This document shows positions 16,845 to 25,024 of a DNA stretch of 39,627 nt, piece after piece. The stretch covers positions 1-39,627 of the forward strand of contig NZ_JAHPYF010000011.1 in assembly GCF_019041915.1 (NCBI RefSeq), given 5' to 3'. Numbering within the stretch: the stretch's first letter is position 1; each line of letters opens with the position of its first letter. This DNA is from Collinsella sp. MSK.8.10. GTDB lineage: Bacteria > Actinomycetota > Coriobacteriia > Coriobacteriales > Coriobacteriaceae. The notes beneath the pieces were generated by a model that had not been told where the DNA came from, searched no databases, and saw nothing but the letters and a program-made list of their open reading frames with translations. A program made the position numbers and the translations under genes.

Positions 16845-18044
16845 CTAGATAAGGTTCTTGCCAGAGACCTTATCGAAGAGGTGGGTCGCGTTCTTCTCAA
16901 ACTTGAACCAGATGGGGTCGCCCGCCTTGATCGCGCCCTTGGCCTCGAGGTCGACGACGGGAATGATCAGGACAAACTGGCCGTCGGGAGCAGTCACGTG
17001 GACATGCTCGGTCGAGCCCATGAGCTCGGTCACCTCGACGGTGCCCTGGAGCGCACCCTCCTCGCCCTTGTCGGCAAGCAGAATCTGCTCGGGACGCACG
17101 CCGGCCGTAATCTCCTTCACGTCGCCGCCGTCCCAGTTGAGGGCAAGCTGAGCGCAGGTCTCGGGGGCGAGCGCCACGTTCATATCCTCGGTCTTGACGG
17201 TAAAGCCGTTGCCCGAGCGCACCAGCTGGGCATCGAAGAAGTTCATCTGCGGCACGCCGATGAAGCCGGCGACGAAGATGTTCGCGGGATGGTTGAAGAC
17301 CTCCTGCGGGGTGGCGATCTGCTGGACGACGCCGTCCTTCATGACCACGATGCGATCGCCGAGGGTCATAGCCTCGGTCTGGTCGTGGGTAACGTAGATG
17401 AAGGTGCCCTTGATCTCGTGACGCAGCTTAATGAGCTCGGCGCGCATCTGGTTACGCAGCTTGGCATCCAGGTTGGACAAGGGCTCGTCCATCAGGAAGA
17501 CCTTGGGGTCACGCACGATGGCGCGGCCGATGGCGACACGCTGGCGCTGGCCACCCGAAAGCGCCTTAGGCTTACGGTCGAGATACTCGGTAATGCCCAG
17601 GATCTCGGCAGCAGAGCGAACCTTGCGGTCGATCTCGTCCTTGGGGACCTTCTTGAGCTCGAGCGTAAATGCCATGTTCTCGTACACCGTCATATTGGGG
17701 TACAGAGCGTAGCTCTGGAACACCATGGCGATGTCGCGGTCCTTGGGCGCCACGTCGTTGACGCGCTTGCCGTCGATGAGCACGTCGCCCGAGGTAATGT
17801 CCTCCAGGCCGGCGACCATGCGCATCGTCGTGGACTTACCGCAGCCAGAGGGGCCAACGAGGACGATGAACTCCTGGTCGTGAACGGTGAGGTTGAAGTC
17901 CTCTACAGCGAGCACACCGTCCTCGGTAACCTTGAGGTTGTGCTTCTTCTCCTCGGTCTTCTTCTTTTTGCCAAAGAAGCCCTTCTTTTTTGACTCGTTG
18001 TTGGGATACACCTTCTGAACATGTTTGAGAACGATCTCGGCCAT
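16845..18044 (-). CDS. Sugar ABC transporter ATPase, MalK/UgpC/MsmK type
   Basis: 399-residue ATPase energising the membrane pair encoded upstream. Walker A GPSGCGKST, Q-loop FQSYALYPNMTV, signature LSGGQRQRVAIGRA, Walker B KVFLMDEPLSNLDAK, H-loop VTHDQTEAM, then the C-terminal MOBE/TOBE regulatory domain (about residues 260-399). Oddity: between the first strand (VYPNNE) and the usual AVEDFNL strand there is an insertion of about 30 residues, very rich in lysine (KKKGFFGKKKKTEEKKH), not found in typical MalK. One such ATPase can serve several importers. Last gene of the operon, 68 bp after the permease gene. Confidence 0.92.
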   Translation of the reverse strand: MAEIVLKHVQKVYPNNESKKKGFFGKKKKTEEKKHNLKVTEDGVLAVEDFNLTVHDQEFIVLVGPSGCGKSTTMRMVAGLEDITSGDVLIDGKRVNDVAPKDRDIAMVFQSYALYPNMTVYENMAFTLELKKVPKDEIDRKVRSAAEILGITEYLDRKPKALSGGQRQRVAIGRAIVRDPKVFLMDEPLSNLDAKLRNQMRAELIKLRHEIKGTFIYVTHDQTEAMTLGDRIVVMKDGVVQQIATPQEVFNHPANIFVAGFIGVPQMNFFDAQLVRSGNGFTVKTEDMNVALAPETCAQLALNWDGGDVKEITAGVRPEQILLADKGEEGALQGTVEVTELMGSTEHVHVTAPDGQFVLIIPVVDLEAKGAIKAGDPIWFKFEKNATHLFDKVSGKNLI

Positions 18045-18112
18045 GTCTCTACCTTTCGATACGCGGCGCCGCGCTGAGGGGCGCCGCCAAAACTTGCAAA
18101 ACAGTTACGGCA

Positions 18113-18952
18113 TCAGCCCTTGACGGCACCTGCCACCACACCGTCGATGATGTACTTCTGGCAGAAGATGTACATGATGACGATGGGGACAACGACCATC
18201 ATGATGCAGGCCATCATGGGGCCGAGCTCGACGTGGCCGTAGCCGCCGCGGAAGTACTGGATCAAGATAGGAATGGTCTTGTACTTGGTGGAGTCGAGCG
18301 TGAGGTAGGGCAGCAGATAGTCGTTCCAGACCCACATGGTCTCGAGGATGCCAACCGAAAGATAGGTGGGCTTCATGATGGGGAGGACGATCTTAAAGAA
18401 CACCTGGACCGGGTTGCAGCCATCGATCATGGCCGCCTCTTCGATCTCGAGCGGGATGTTCTTTACAAAGCCGGCGAACATAAAGACCGCCAGGCCAGCG
18501 CCAAAGCCCAGATAGATAAAGCAGATGTTGAACGGCGTGTTAAAGCCAATGCGGTCCGCCAAATTGGACAGCGTGAACATGAGCATCTGGAAGGGCACGA
18601 CCATCGAGAACACGAACAGGTAATAGAAGAAGTTCGAGATCTTGTTGTTGACACGAACCACGTACCAAGCGCACATGGAGCAGCACAGCAAGATCAGCAC
18701 GACCGACGTGACCGTAATGATGAGCGAGTACATAAATGCCGAGGCAAATCCCTGCTCGTTAAGGGCATGCACGTAGTTTGCAAGGCCGTTGAACGTCTCG
18801 GGCGTGAGCAGATCGAACGCCGTGGTGGTGCTGATTGCGGTCGCTTTCTTAAAGGAATTGAGCGCAATCATGAACACGGGGTAGATCCACGCGAGCGACA
18901 GGATCGTAAAGAAAATCGAGAGCGCGCGGTTGATAGCCTTATCGCGTTTCAT
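18113..18952 (-). CDS. Sugar ABC transporter permease, MalG type
   Basis: 279 residues with about six membrane helices. The EAA loop near residues 190-215 reads EIEEAAMIDGCNPVQVFFKI, the docking site for the ATPase, and the family ending FCQKYIIDGVVAGAVKG is present. It matches the carbohydrate uptake transporter-1 class (maltose, oligosaccharides). The start codon overlaps the stop of the upstream permease by one base, so the two are translationally coupled in a fixed ratio. Substrate cannot be read from sequence. Confidence 0.92.
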   Translation of the reverse strand: MKRDKAINRALSIFFTILSLAWIYPVFMIALNSFKKATAISTTTAFDLLTPETFNGLANYVHALNEQGFASAFMYSLIITVTSVVLILLCCSMCAWYVVRVNNKISNFFYYLFVFSMVVPFQMLMFTLSNLADRIGFNTPFNICFIYLGFGAGLAVFMFAGFVKNIPLEIEEAAMIDGCNPVQVFFKIVLPIMKPTYLSVGILETMWVWNDYLLPYLTLDSTKYKTIPILIQYFRGGYGHVELGPMMACIMMVVVPIVIMYIFCQKYIIDGVVAGAVKG

Positions 18953-19806
18953 TACTGCTGCACCTCCTTGGACCTCGTGGCCTTAAGCTGGATCATAGAG
19001 ATAGCAACGACCAGGATGCAGAAGATAACTGCCTTGGCCTGACCGATGCCCTGCCATGCGATGCCAGCACGCGAATAGAACGTGTTGTAGATATTCAGGG
19101 CGAGCATCTCGGTGGAGTGCGCGGGGGCGCCGCCGGTAAGGGCGAGGTTCTGGTCGAACAGCTTAAAGCCGTTGGTGATGGACAGGAACAGGCAGATGGT
19201 GATGGTCGGCATCAGGTTAGGGATCTTAACCTTCCAAAATGTCTGCCATGCCGTAGCACCGTCGACCTTGGCGGCCTCGATGTAGTCGGACGGAATGGAC
19301 TGCAGACCGGCGATGTAGATGATCATCATGTAGCCGACCTGCTGCCACAGGGTCAGGATGATAAGACCCCAGAAGCCAGCAGCGGAGTTAAGGGCGATAA
19401 GCTGGGCACCCACGTTGGAGAGCAGGCAGTTGATCAAAATCTGCCAAATGTAGCCCAGCACGATACCGCCGATCAGGTTAGGCATAAAGAAGATCGTACG
19501 GAAGATGTTGGTGCCCTTGAGCGCCTTGCGGGTAAGCGCCTGCGCAATGGCGAGGGCGATCACGTTGATGAGCACCGTCGACAGGAAGGCAAACGCCACC
19601 GTAAAGAAGAACGACGTGGCAAACTGCGGATCGGACAGTGCGCGCACATAGTTCTCGATACCGACAAAATGCGCGTTGTTGATGGTAATAAACTGGCAGA
19701 ACGAGAGATAGAAGCCCTGGATAAAGGGGATCACGAACCCGATCATAAACGCCAGGCACGTGGGCAGCATAAAGAGCGGCCACCAGCGCTTGAGTGCTTT
19801 GCCCAT
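18952..19806 (-). CDS. Sugar ABC transporter permease, MalF type
   Basis: 284 residues, six predicted membrane helices, the first from about residue 10 (LFMLPTCLAFMIGFVIPFI). EAA loop IPSDYIEAAKVDGATAWQTF near residue 190. It lacks the large periplasmic P2 loop of enteric MalF, like most Gram-positive CUT1 permeases. Preceded by a GC-rich hairpin separating it from the binding-protein gene, and overlaps the MalG-type gene by one base. Confidence 0.92.
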   Translation of the reverse strand: MGKALKRWWPLFMLPTCLAFMIGFVIPFIQGFYLSFCQFITINNAHFVGIENYVRALSDPQFATSFFFTVAFAFLSTVLINVIALAIAQALTRKALKGTNIFRTIFFMPNLIGGIVLGYIWQILINCLLSNVGAQLIALNSAAGFWGLIILTLWQQVGYMMIIYIAGLQSIPSDYIEAAKVDGATAWQTFWKVKIPNLMPTITICLFLSITNGFKLFDQNLALTGGAPAHSTEMLALNIYNTFYSRAGIAWQGIGQAKAVIFCILVVAISMIQLKATRSKEVQQ

Positions 19807-19826
19807 AAAAGGGTCCTTTCAATATG

Positions 19827-19862
19827 CAGGGGGCGGGCAAACCAACGTCTGCCCGCCCCCTG
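19827..19862 (-). terminator. Intra-operon hairpin between binding protein and permeases
   Basis: Perfect 13-bp stem CAGGGGGCGGGCA (19827-19839) with TGCCCGCCCCCTG (19850-19862), 10-nt loop, no clear T-run. In ABC sugar operons such hairpins stabilise the upstream message and partly stop transcription, so binding protein outnumbers permeases. Confidence 0.75.
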
Positions 19863-19893
19863 TCGCTAATCAGATAGCTTGGGCAGCAACTGC

Positions 19894-21210
19894 TTACTCG
19901 GAAGCAGCCTTCTCGGTCTTCCAGCCATCGACGAAGGCGTTCTTGACGCCGTCCCACTTGCTGTTGTCGGCAGCATAGGCGATCAGAGCCTGCTTGAGGT
20001 TCTTCTTCCACTCCTCAGAGGGAATGTAGACGAAGTCCCAAGCAACGGTCTTCTTGCCGTCTTTGGCCATAGCAACGGCCTGCTGCGAGAAGACGTTGGT
20101 GGTCTCCTTAGCGCTCTTGAACGGGGCGGTCAGACCCATCTTGTCAGCGATGATGCTGGTGGCGGTGTCAGAAGTGACGCACCAATACATGAAGTCCTCG
20201 GTGGCCTTCTGGGCATCCTCGGAAGCCTGGGAGCTGACGCACCAGTAGTTCTCGCCGCCGGAGCACAGGCCCTGGTTCTCCTCGCCGTCAACACCGATGT
20301 AGATCGGCAGCATGCCGAGCTGGTCGTCGGTCATACCGGCCTTGGTGAGATCAGCATAGGCCCAAGAGCCGTTCTGATAGAAGACGGCCTTGCCGGTTGC
20401 GAACTCGTTGGTGGCGTCGTCGCCGGTCTTGGAGGCAAGCTGCGAAGGATCGCAGGTGGAGTCGGTGATATACAGGTCGAAGATCTGCTTAAAGTTGTCG
20501 AGATACTCGCCCTTGATCTCGTCGTCCTCCTGGTTGTGCTCCTTCTCGAACTCGTAGTAGAGCGGGAGGTTGGCGAGGTGGGTGGTGTAGCGCCAGCTGG
20601 AAGAGTCATCCATACCGGCGGAAGTGAAGGCACCGTCAACGCCGAGCTCGTCCTTGCGGGCCTGGATGTCATCGGCGCAAGCCTTCAGCTTGTCGAAGGA
20701 GTTGATGTCCTCGGCCTTGTAGCCGGCCTTCTCGAGGAGCTCCTTGTTGTAGATGATGCCGTAGCTCTCCTGAACCCAGTCGATACCCAGATCCTTACCG
20801 TCGGACTGCAGCGCCAGGGAGTCATCGATGAGCTCACCGCGGAGCTTGGTATCGGACAGGTCGGCGCAGTAGTCCTTCCAGTTCTTAAGGCCGGTGGGGC
20901 CGTTGACCTGGAACAGCGTCGGAGCGGAGCTCTTGGACATCTCGGACTTGAGCTTCTCCTCGTAGGTGTTGGAGGCGGCGGTCACGATCTTGACCTCGAC
21001 GCCCTTCTCCTTCTTGTACGCCTTGGCGATCTCCTTCCACTCCTTATCGACCTCGGGCTTGAACTGGAGGAAGTAGACCTCGGCGGCGTCACCAGAGGCA
21101 GCAGAGCCGGAGCCGGCGGAGCCACCGCAGCCCACGAGGCCCAGACCAAGAACCGCAGCCGCGGAGCCAGCGAAGCCCAGGAACTGCCTTCTGCTCATTT
21201 CGTTCTTCAT
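19894..21210 (-). CDS. Sugar ABC transporter substrate-binding lipoprotein
   Basis: 438 residues, extracytoplasmic solute-binding protein of the CUT1 group. The N-terminus has a twin-arginine-like stretch SRRQFLGFAG followed by a lipobox ending in LVGC (residue about 29), so it is a lipoprotein anchored outside the membrane; a Ser/Gly/Ala spacer follows. The rest is a typical two-lobe binding fold (KIVTAASNTYEEKLKSEM, FATGKAVFYQNGSWAYADL, TEDFMYWCVTS). Start ATG has AAAGGGTGG upstream; a GTG six codons earlier would overlap that ribosome site. First gene of the importer operon. Alpha-glucosides or malto-oligosaccharides are the guess from nearby malQ and glgP. Confidence 0.92.
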   Translation of the reverse strand: MKNEMSRRQFLGFAGSAAAVLGLGLVGCGGSAGSGSAASGDAAEVYFLQFKPEVDKEWKEIAKAYKKEKGVEVKIVTAASNTYEEKLKSEMSKSSAPTLFQVNGPTGLKNWKDYCADLSDTKLRGELIDDSLALQSDGKDLGIDWVQESYGIIYNKELLEKAGYKAEDINSFDKLKACADDIQARKDELGVDGAFTSAGMDDSSSWRYTTHLANLPLYYEFEKEHNQEDDEIKGEYLDNFKQIFDLYITDSTCDPSQLASKTGDDATNEFATGKAVFYQNGSWAYADLTKAGMTDDQLGMLPIYIGVDGEENQGLCSGGENYWCVSSQASEDAQKATEDFMYWCVTSDTATSIIADKMGLTAPFKSAKETTNVFSQQAVAMAKDGKKTVAWDFVYIPSEEWKKNLKQALIAYAADNSKWDGVKNAFVDGWKTEKAASE

Positions 21211-21318
21211 TACAATCCACCCTTTCACACCGTGGCGGCACCCTTTGCCGCCGCCTTCGGAGATTGGCTCGGGGACTTTGCCCCTTTTGCTGATTTGTAC
21301 AATACGCTATTTGGCTAG

Positions 21319-21330
21319 TTGTTTGAACAA
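21319..21330. promoter_or_regulatory. TTGTTYAAAC box upstream of the ABC operon
   Basis: TTGTTTGAACAA, reading TTGTTCAAAC on the operon strand, about 110 bp upstream of the binding-protein start. A weaker relative, TTGTATAAAC, lies at 21394-21403. The rest of 21211-21427 shows no gene. Confidence 0.5.
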
Positions 21331-21427
21331 GTATTACTAGAGCGGTAGAAAAACTTCGGTGAACGGTAATTTCAGCTTGATGCTTGACAAGTTTTGTATA
21401 AACAATTATTTGTTATCGAATGCAGAG

Positions 21428-21474
21428 AAAACGCCCGGTCAAACCGATGCATCGTCGGTTTGACCGGGCGTTTT
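21428..21474. terminator. Terminator after gntR (can act in both directions)
   Basis: Perfect 20-bp stem AAAACGCCCGGTCAAACCGA (21428-21447) with 21455-21474 around a 7-nt loop. The A/T ends give a T-run on either strand. It follows the gntR stop codon by about 40 bp and also insulates the ABC promoter region. Confidence 0.88.
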
Positions 21475-21516
21475 CGCTTTGAGGGCATGAGTCTCGTCAG
21501 GCTGCGAGCTAGCCGG

Positions 21517-22236
21517 CTATCGCTTGGAGTTGACGCGGTAGTGGAAGATCTCGGGATGCGTGCGGGCATGCGTGACCTCGAACAAGATGCCGTCCGAGGT
21601 GTACGACTGGCTTTCCATAACGGCGACACAGTTGTATTTGCCAAGGTCCAAGTAGCTGCAGTCCTCATCGTTGGCGAGCTCGACACTCACCGTACGGCGA
21701 CTCGCCATCACCTTGACGCCGCGTTTGTGCTCCAGATAGTCGTAAATTGACCTTGCGGCGATCTCGGGCGTCAGGCCTTTGGCGATCGACTCCAGAAAAT
21801 AGCCGTGGTCCACCTGGCGAGCACTACCGTTAAGGCTACGGACGCGCACCACGCGAATCAACTCCTCGCCCACCTTAAAGCCCAGGCGACGAGAGAGTTG
21901 CTCAGTGCAAATCAAATGTTCAAAGGACTTAACGTCCGTCGATGCAACGGCATTGTTGCGCTTTGCAAATTCGCCAAACGACTCGACTTCCTCGAGTGCG
22001 CCCAGCATGTCGGTTTCGCCCTTGAGCCAAATAACGCGCACGCCCTTGCCGTGTATAGGCTGCACAAACATCTGGTCGGCCAGCATGCTCAAGGCGCGTC
22101 GAACGGTATTGCGCGTGCAGCCAAACTCCGCGGTCAGCTCGGCTTCGGTTGGCAGCATCTCCTGAAACGCATAGGTCCCGTTAATGATGCGCGAACGGAT
22201 CTCGCGGTAGATTCCTTCGTAAATCGCTTTTGGCAT
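21517..22236 (-). CDS. GntR family regulator, TreR-like (HutC/UTRA)
   Basis: 239 residues. N-terminal winged helix (IYREIRSRIINGTYAF, LPTEAELTAEFGCTRNTVRR, then VQPIHGKGVRVIW) and a UTRA effector domain, similar in layout to TreR, the trehalose-6-P sensing repressor of PTS operons. It is divergent from the PTS EIICB-HAD gene and downstream of the ABC importer promoter; the word TTGTTYAAAC occurs on both sides, making this the best candidate to bind it. Its ligand is probably the sugar phosphate formed by the PTS protein. Confidence 0.85.
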   Translation of the reverse strand: MPKAIYEGIYREIRSRIINGTYAFQEMLPTEAELTAEFGCTRNTVRRALSMLADQMFVQPIHGKGVRVIWLKGETDMLGALEEVESFGEFAKRNNAVASTDVKSFEHLICTEQLSRRLGFKVGEELIRVVRVRSLNGSARQVDHGYFLESIAKGLTPEIAARSIYDYLEHKRGVKVMASRRTVSVELANDEDCSYLDLGKYNCVAVMESQSYTSDGILFEVTHARTHPEIFHYRVNSKR

Positions 22237-22288
22237 GACTTCACCTCTAATGAATATGTATGGCTAGGCACGATAGCATTTCTTGGAG

Positions 22289-22298
22289 TTGTTCAAAC
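22289..22298. promoter_or_regulatory. TTGTTYAAAC box in the gntR/PTS gap
   Basis: TTGTTCAAAC, identical to the box before the ABC operon, 53 bp upstream of the gntR start. Nearby is a CGGTAAA...TTTACCG inverted repeat (22306-22312 and 22323-22329), a second possible operator. Confidence 0.45.
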
Positions 22299-22397
22299 CG
22301 ATTATCGGTAAAGCACGGATTATTTACCGTCGACGGTTCCCCCGAAACCCAAATCGGACCGAATCAAAACCGTCAATGCGGCAAGCAGCCAGTCCTC

Positions 22398-22420
22398 TAC
22401 AATGAGTTCATTGTTTAAAC
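22398..22420 (+). promoter_or_regulatory. -10 box and TTGTTYAAAC box before the PTS gene
   Basis: TACAAT (22398-22403) looks like a -10 box, and TTGTTTAAAC (22411-22420) lies right after it, at or near the transcription start, a repressor position. It is the same arrangement of words as before malQ. Confidence 0.45.
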
Positions 22421-22460
22421 GTTCTTGCTCGCACAGCATGTTGCACCCGGAAGGCATATT

Positions 22461-24911
22461 ATGCTGCAGAAAATCCAACGTTTTGGCGGAGCCATGTTCG
22501 CGCCCGCCATGCTGTTTTCTATATCAGGCCTCATGGTCGGCATCTCCGCCCTCGCCACGACCGTAGACATCGTCGGTGACCTCGCCGTATACGGAACGCC
22601 CTGGTACTTTTTTTGGACCATCGTCCAACGCGGATCATGGACGGTCTTCAAGCGTCTGCCGCTCCTGTTTGCCATCGCGCTGCCCATCGGCCTTGCTCAA
22701 AAGCAACCGGCGCGCTGCTGCCTCGAGGCGCTCGCGGCCTATTTTGCCTACTGCTTCTTTTTGAGTGAAATGATCGGGATCAGCGGCAATAACCTGGGCC
22801 TCATGTATCCCTCGCCCCTGGCCCCTGCCACCGGCATCACCGTCATTGACGGCATCAAGACGCTCGACACCGGCATTATCGGACCGCTGACAGTCTCGAC
22901 CATCGTCGTTGCGATCCACGACCGCTTCTACGACGCCAAGGTGCCCGATTGGCTCGGTACCTTCTCGGGCTCCTCGCTGGTCTACCTCATCAGCTTTTTT
23001 GCCGTGCTCGCCCTTGCCGCCATCTCGGCCGCCATCGTGCCCTCCGTATACGCAATGACCGAAACGCTGCGCCATGCACTTACGAGCGTCGGCCCCTTCG
23101 GCGTGGGCATCTTTGTGTTTTTGGAGCGAGCGCTCGAGCCCATGGGGCTGCACCACCTGCTCTACATGCCGATCTACTACGACAACCTGGTCATTAACGA
23201 CGGCATCTACGCCACGTGGAGCAGCTTGCTCCCCATCCTCTCCCATAGCACGCGCCCCCTTAATGAGCTTGCGCCGTGGGCCGGTTTTACCGCCACCGGC
23301 TGGGTCAAGCTCTTTGGCCTTCCTGCCATCGCAGCCGCGTTCTACTCCACCGCAAAACCCGAGCGCCGCGCCGGCCTCAGGGTCATCCTTGTTCCCGCCA
23401 TCATCGCCTCAGTGGTTTGCGGCGTTACCGAGCCACTCGAGTTTCTCTTTATGTTCACCCACCCCGGGCTCTTTTTGCTCTACGCCGTCTTATCGTCTTG
23501 CCTTGCCACAACCATGAATCTCTTTGGCATCGTCGGCATCTTCTCGGGCGGCCTCATGGAGATGGCAGCCTTCAACTTTATTCCGCTCATGCGCACGCAT
23601 GCCGGTGCCTATCTTTTGGCGCTCGGTATCGGCCTTGCCTTTAGCCTCATCTTTTTTGTTAGTTTTCGAGCACTCATCTTGATCCATGACCTTAAGACGC
23701 CGGGCCGCGAGGATCATGTCGCCAATCGCGCGGCAATCGATCGTTTAACGAAAAGCGGCTTTGCTAAAGAGCAATCTCCCAATGACGAGGTCAATAGTCG
23801 ATCCGATCAAGATCACGTCCTCGCTGAGCGGGTAATTCAGCTTTTAGGTGGCGTTGGCAATATTGTGGGCGCAACCAACTGCGCCACGCGCCTGCGCGTC
23901 GAGGTCGCAGACCCTTCCATCGTTGCAGATAACGTGTCGTTTGTCGCGGTGGGCGCCAAGGGCCTCATCATTACGGGCAAGACCGCCCAGGTGATCATCG
24001 GCATCTCCGTTCCCCGCGTTAAAGAGCATTTTGACCAGATCATGGGCCTCGAGCCGGGATTTGTGCCCACCACCTCGGCCTCCCCTGCCACCAGCCCAAC
24101 CCACAAGCACGGCGATATCTGTTTCTTCGACATTGACGGCACGCTCGCGTGGCAAGACCCCAGGCTCGCCCAAGACCTTCCCGAAGACGAGCGGGACCTC
24201 TCCCCCTATCCCAACGAGGCGGTTTCGCAGGCAATCCGCGAGTTCGTCGCCAACGGCAACATGGCCTTTATCTGCACAGGGCGCACCCTCAGCTGCATCC
24301 ACCCCAAACTTCTTGAGCTGCCCTGGACCGGCATCGTCTGTCTTGCGGGCGGTTACGCCGAGATCAACGGACACGCAATTCGCGATCTGTCGATGACGCC
24401 CAGTATGCTGCAGCGTCTTGCCCCCTACCTTGAGCAGTCGGGCGAGGTCATCCGCTTTGAGGGCCTCAACGGCGTCGTGCGTATGAGTGCCGATGCCCCC
24501 GATGCCCCCGGATACGCGCGCACCCTGGGCGACGCAGTCACGCAGCTGCAACATTACAGTGCCTACAAGATCTTGATGTCTACATCGCTCGCCAACCACA
24601 TCGCTCAAGATAAGGCACTTGAGCCGCTGCTGTGCTTTAACGAGCTCGAACTCGAGGTAACCGAAATCTCGCCCCGCGAATGCACGAAGCGCGGGGGCAT
24701 CCAGTCTGTACTCAACACCCTCGACCCCCACCACGGAACCGTATACGGCATCGGCGACGCCAGCAATGACGTCTCGCTGATGAACGCCGTCGATGTCGGT
24801 ATCGCCATGGGCAATGCGCCGGACTATCTCAAAAAGCGCGCCGACTACATCACCGACTCGGTCGACAAAGATGGCGTCGTCAAGGCGCTCGAGCACTTTA
24901 GGCTTATATAA
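22461..24911 (+). CDS. PTS EIICB (glucose/maltose family) fused to a Cof-type HAD phosphatase
   Basis: 816 residues, three domains. Residues 1-405: membrane EIIC of the glucose superfamily, closest in look to MalX/GlvC (LPIGLAQKQ, ERALEPMGLHHLLY, the strongly conserved VCGVTEPLEFLFMFTHPGLF, then DLKTPGRED). Residues about 435-520: EIIB with the phosphocysteine signature GATNCATRLRVEV, Cys474. Residues about 550-816: HAD hydrolase with nucleophile motif FFDIDGTL (Asp557, Asp559), CTGRT, TKRGGIQSVL and GIGDASNDVSLMNAVDVGIAMG, all intact. The sugar would be imported as its phosphate and possibly dephosphorylated by the same polypeptide. No EIIA domain. Start ATG has GGAAGG upstream. Divergent gntR is the likely regulator. 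Confidence 0.9.
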   Translation: MLQKIQRFGGAMFAPAMLFSISGLMVGISALATTVDIVGDLAVYGTPWYFFWTIVQRGSWTVFKRLPLLFAIALPIGLAQKQPARCCLEALAAYFAYCFFLSEMIGISGNNLGLMYPSPLAPATGITVIDGIKTLDTGIIGPLTVSTIVVAIHDRFYDAKVPDWLGTFSGSSLVYLISFFAVLALAAISAAIVPSVYAMTETLRHALTSVGPFGVGIFVFLERALEPMGLHHLLYMPIYYDNLVINDGIYATWSSLLPILSHSTRPLNELAPWAGFTATGWVKLFGLPAIAAAFYSTAKPERRAGLRVILVPAIIASVVCGVTEPLEFLFMFTHPGLFLLYAVLSSCLATTMNLFGIVGIFSGGLMEMAAFNFIPLMRTHAGAYLLALGIGLAFSLIFFVSFRALILIHDLKTPGREDHVANRAAIDRLTKSGFAKEQSPNDEVNSRSDQDHVLAERVIQLLGGVGNIVGATNCATRLRVEVADPSIVADNVSFVAVGAKGLIITGKTAQVIIGISVPRVKEHFDQIMGLEPGFVPTTSASPATSPTHKHGDICFFDIDGTLAWQDPRLAQDLPEDERDLSPYPNEAVSQAIREFVANGNMAFICTGRTLSCIHPKLLELPWTGIVCLAGGYAEINGHAIRDLSMTPSMLQRLAPYLEQSGEVIRFEGLNGVVRMSADAPDAPGYARTLGDAVTQLQHYSAYKILMSTSLANHIAQDKALEPLLCFNELELEVTEISPRECTKRGGIQSVLNTLDPHHGTVYGIGDASNDVSLMNAVDVGIAMGNAPDYLKKRADYITDSVDKDGVVKALEHFRLI

Positions 24912-25024
24912 GCAGCCGGCACGCGAACGCGTCCCGTTTCCCCAAATCGCCAAAACAGACGCGCCGGCAACTCCAATGTGGCAATATGGTATCTGCACAC
25001 CGCAACGATGCAACCTAAGAAAGA

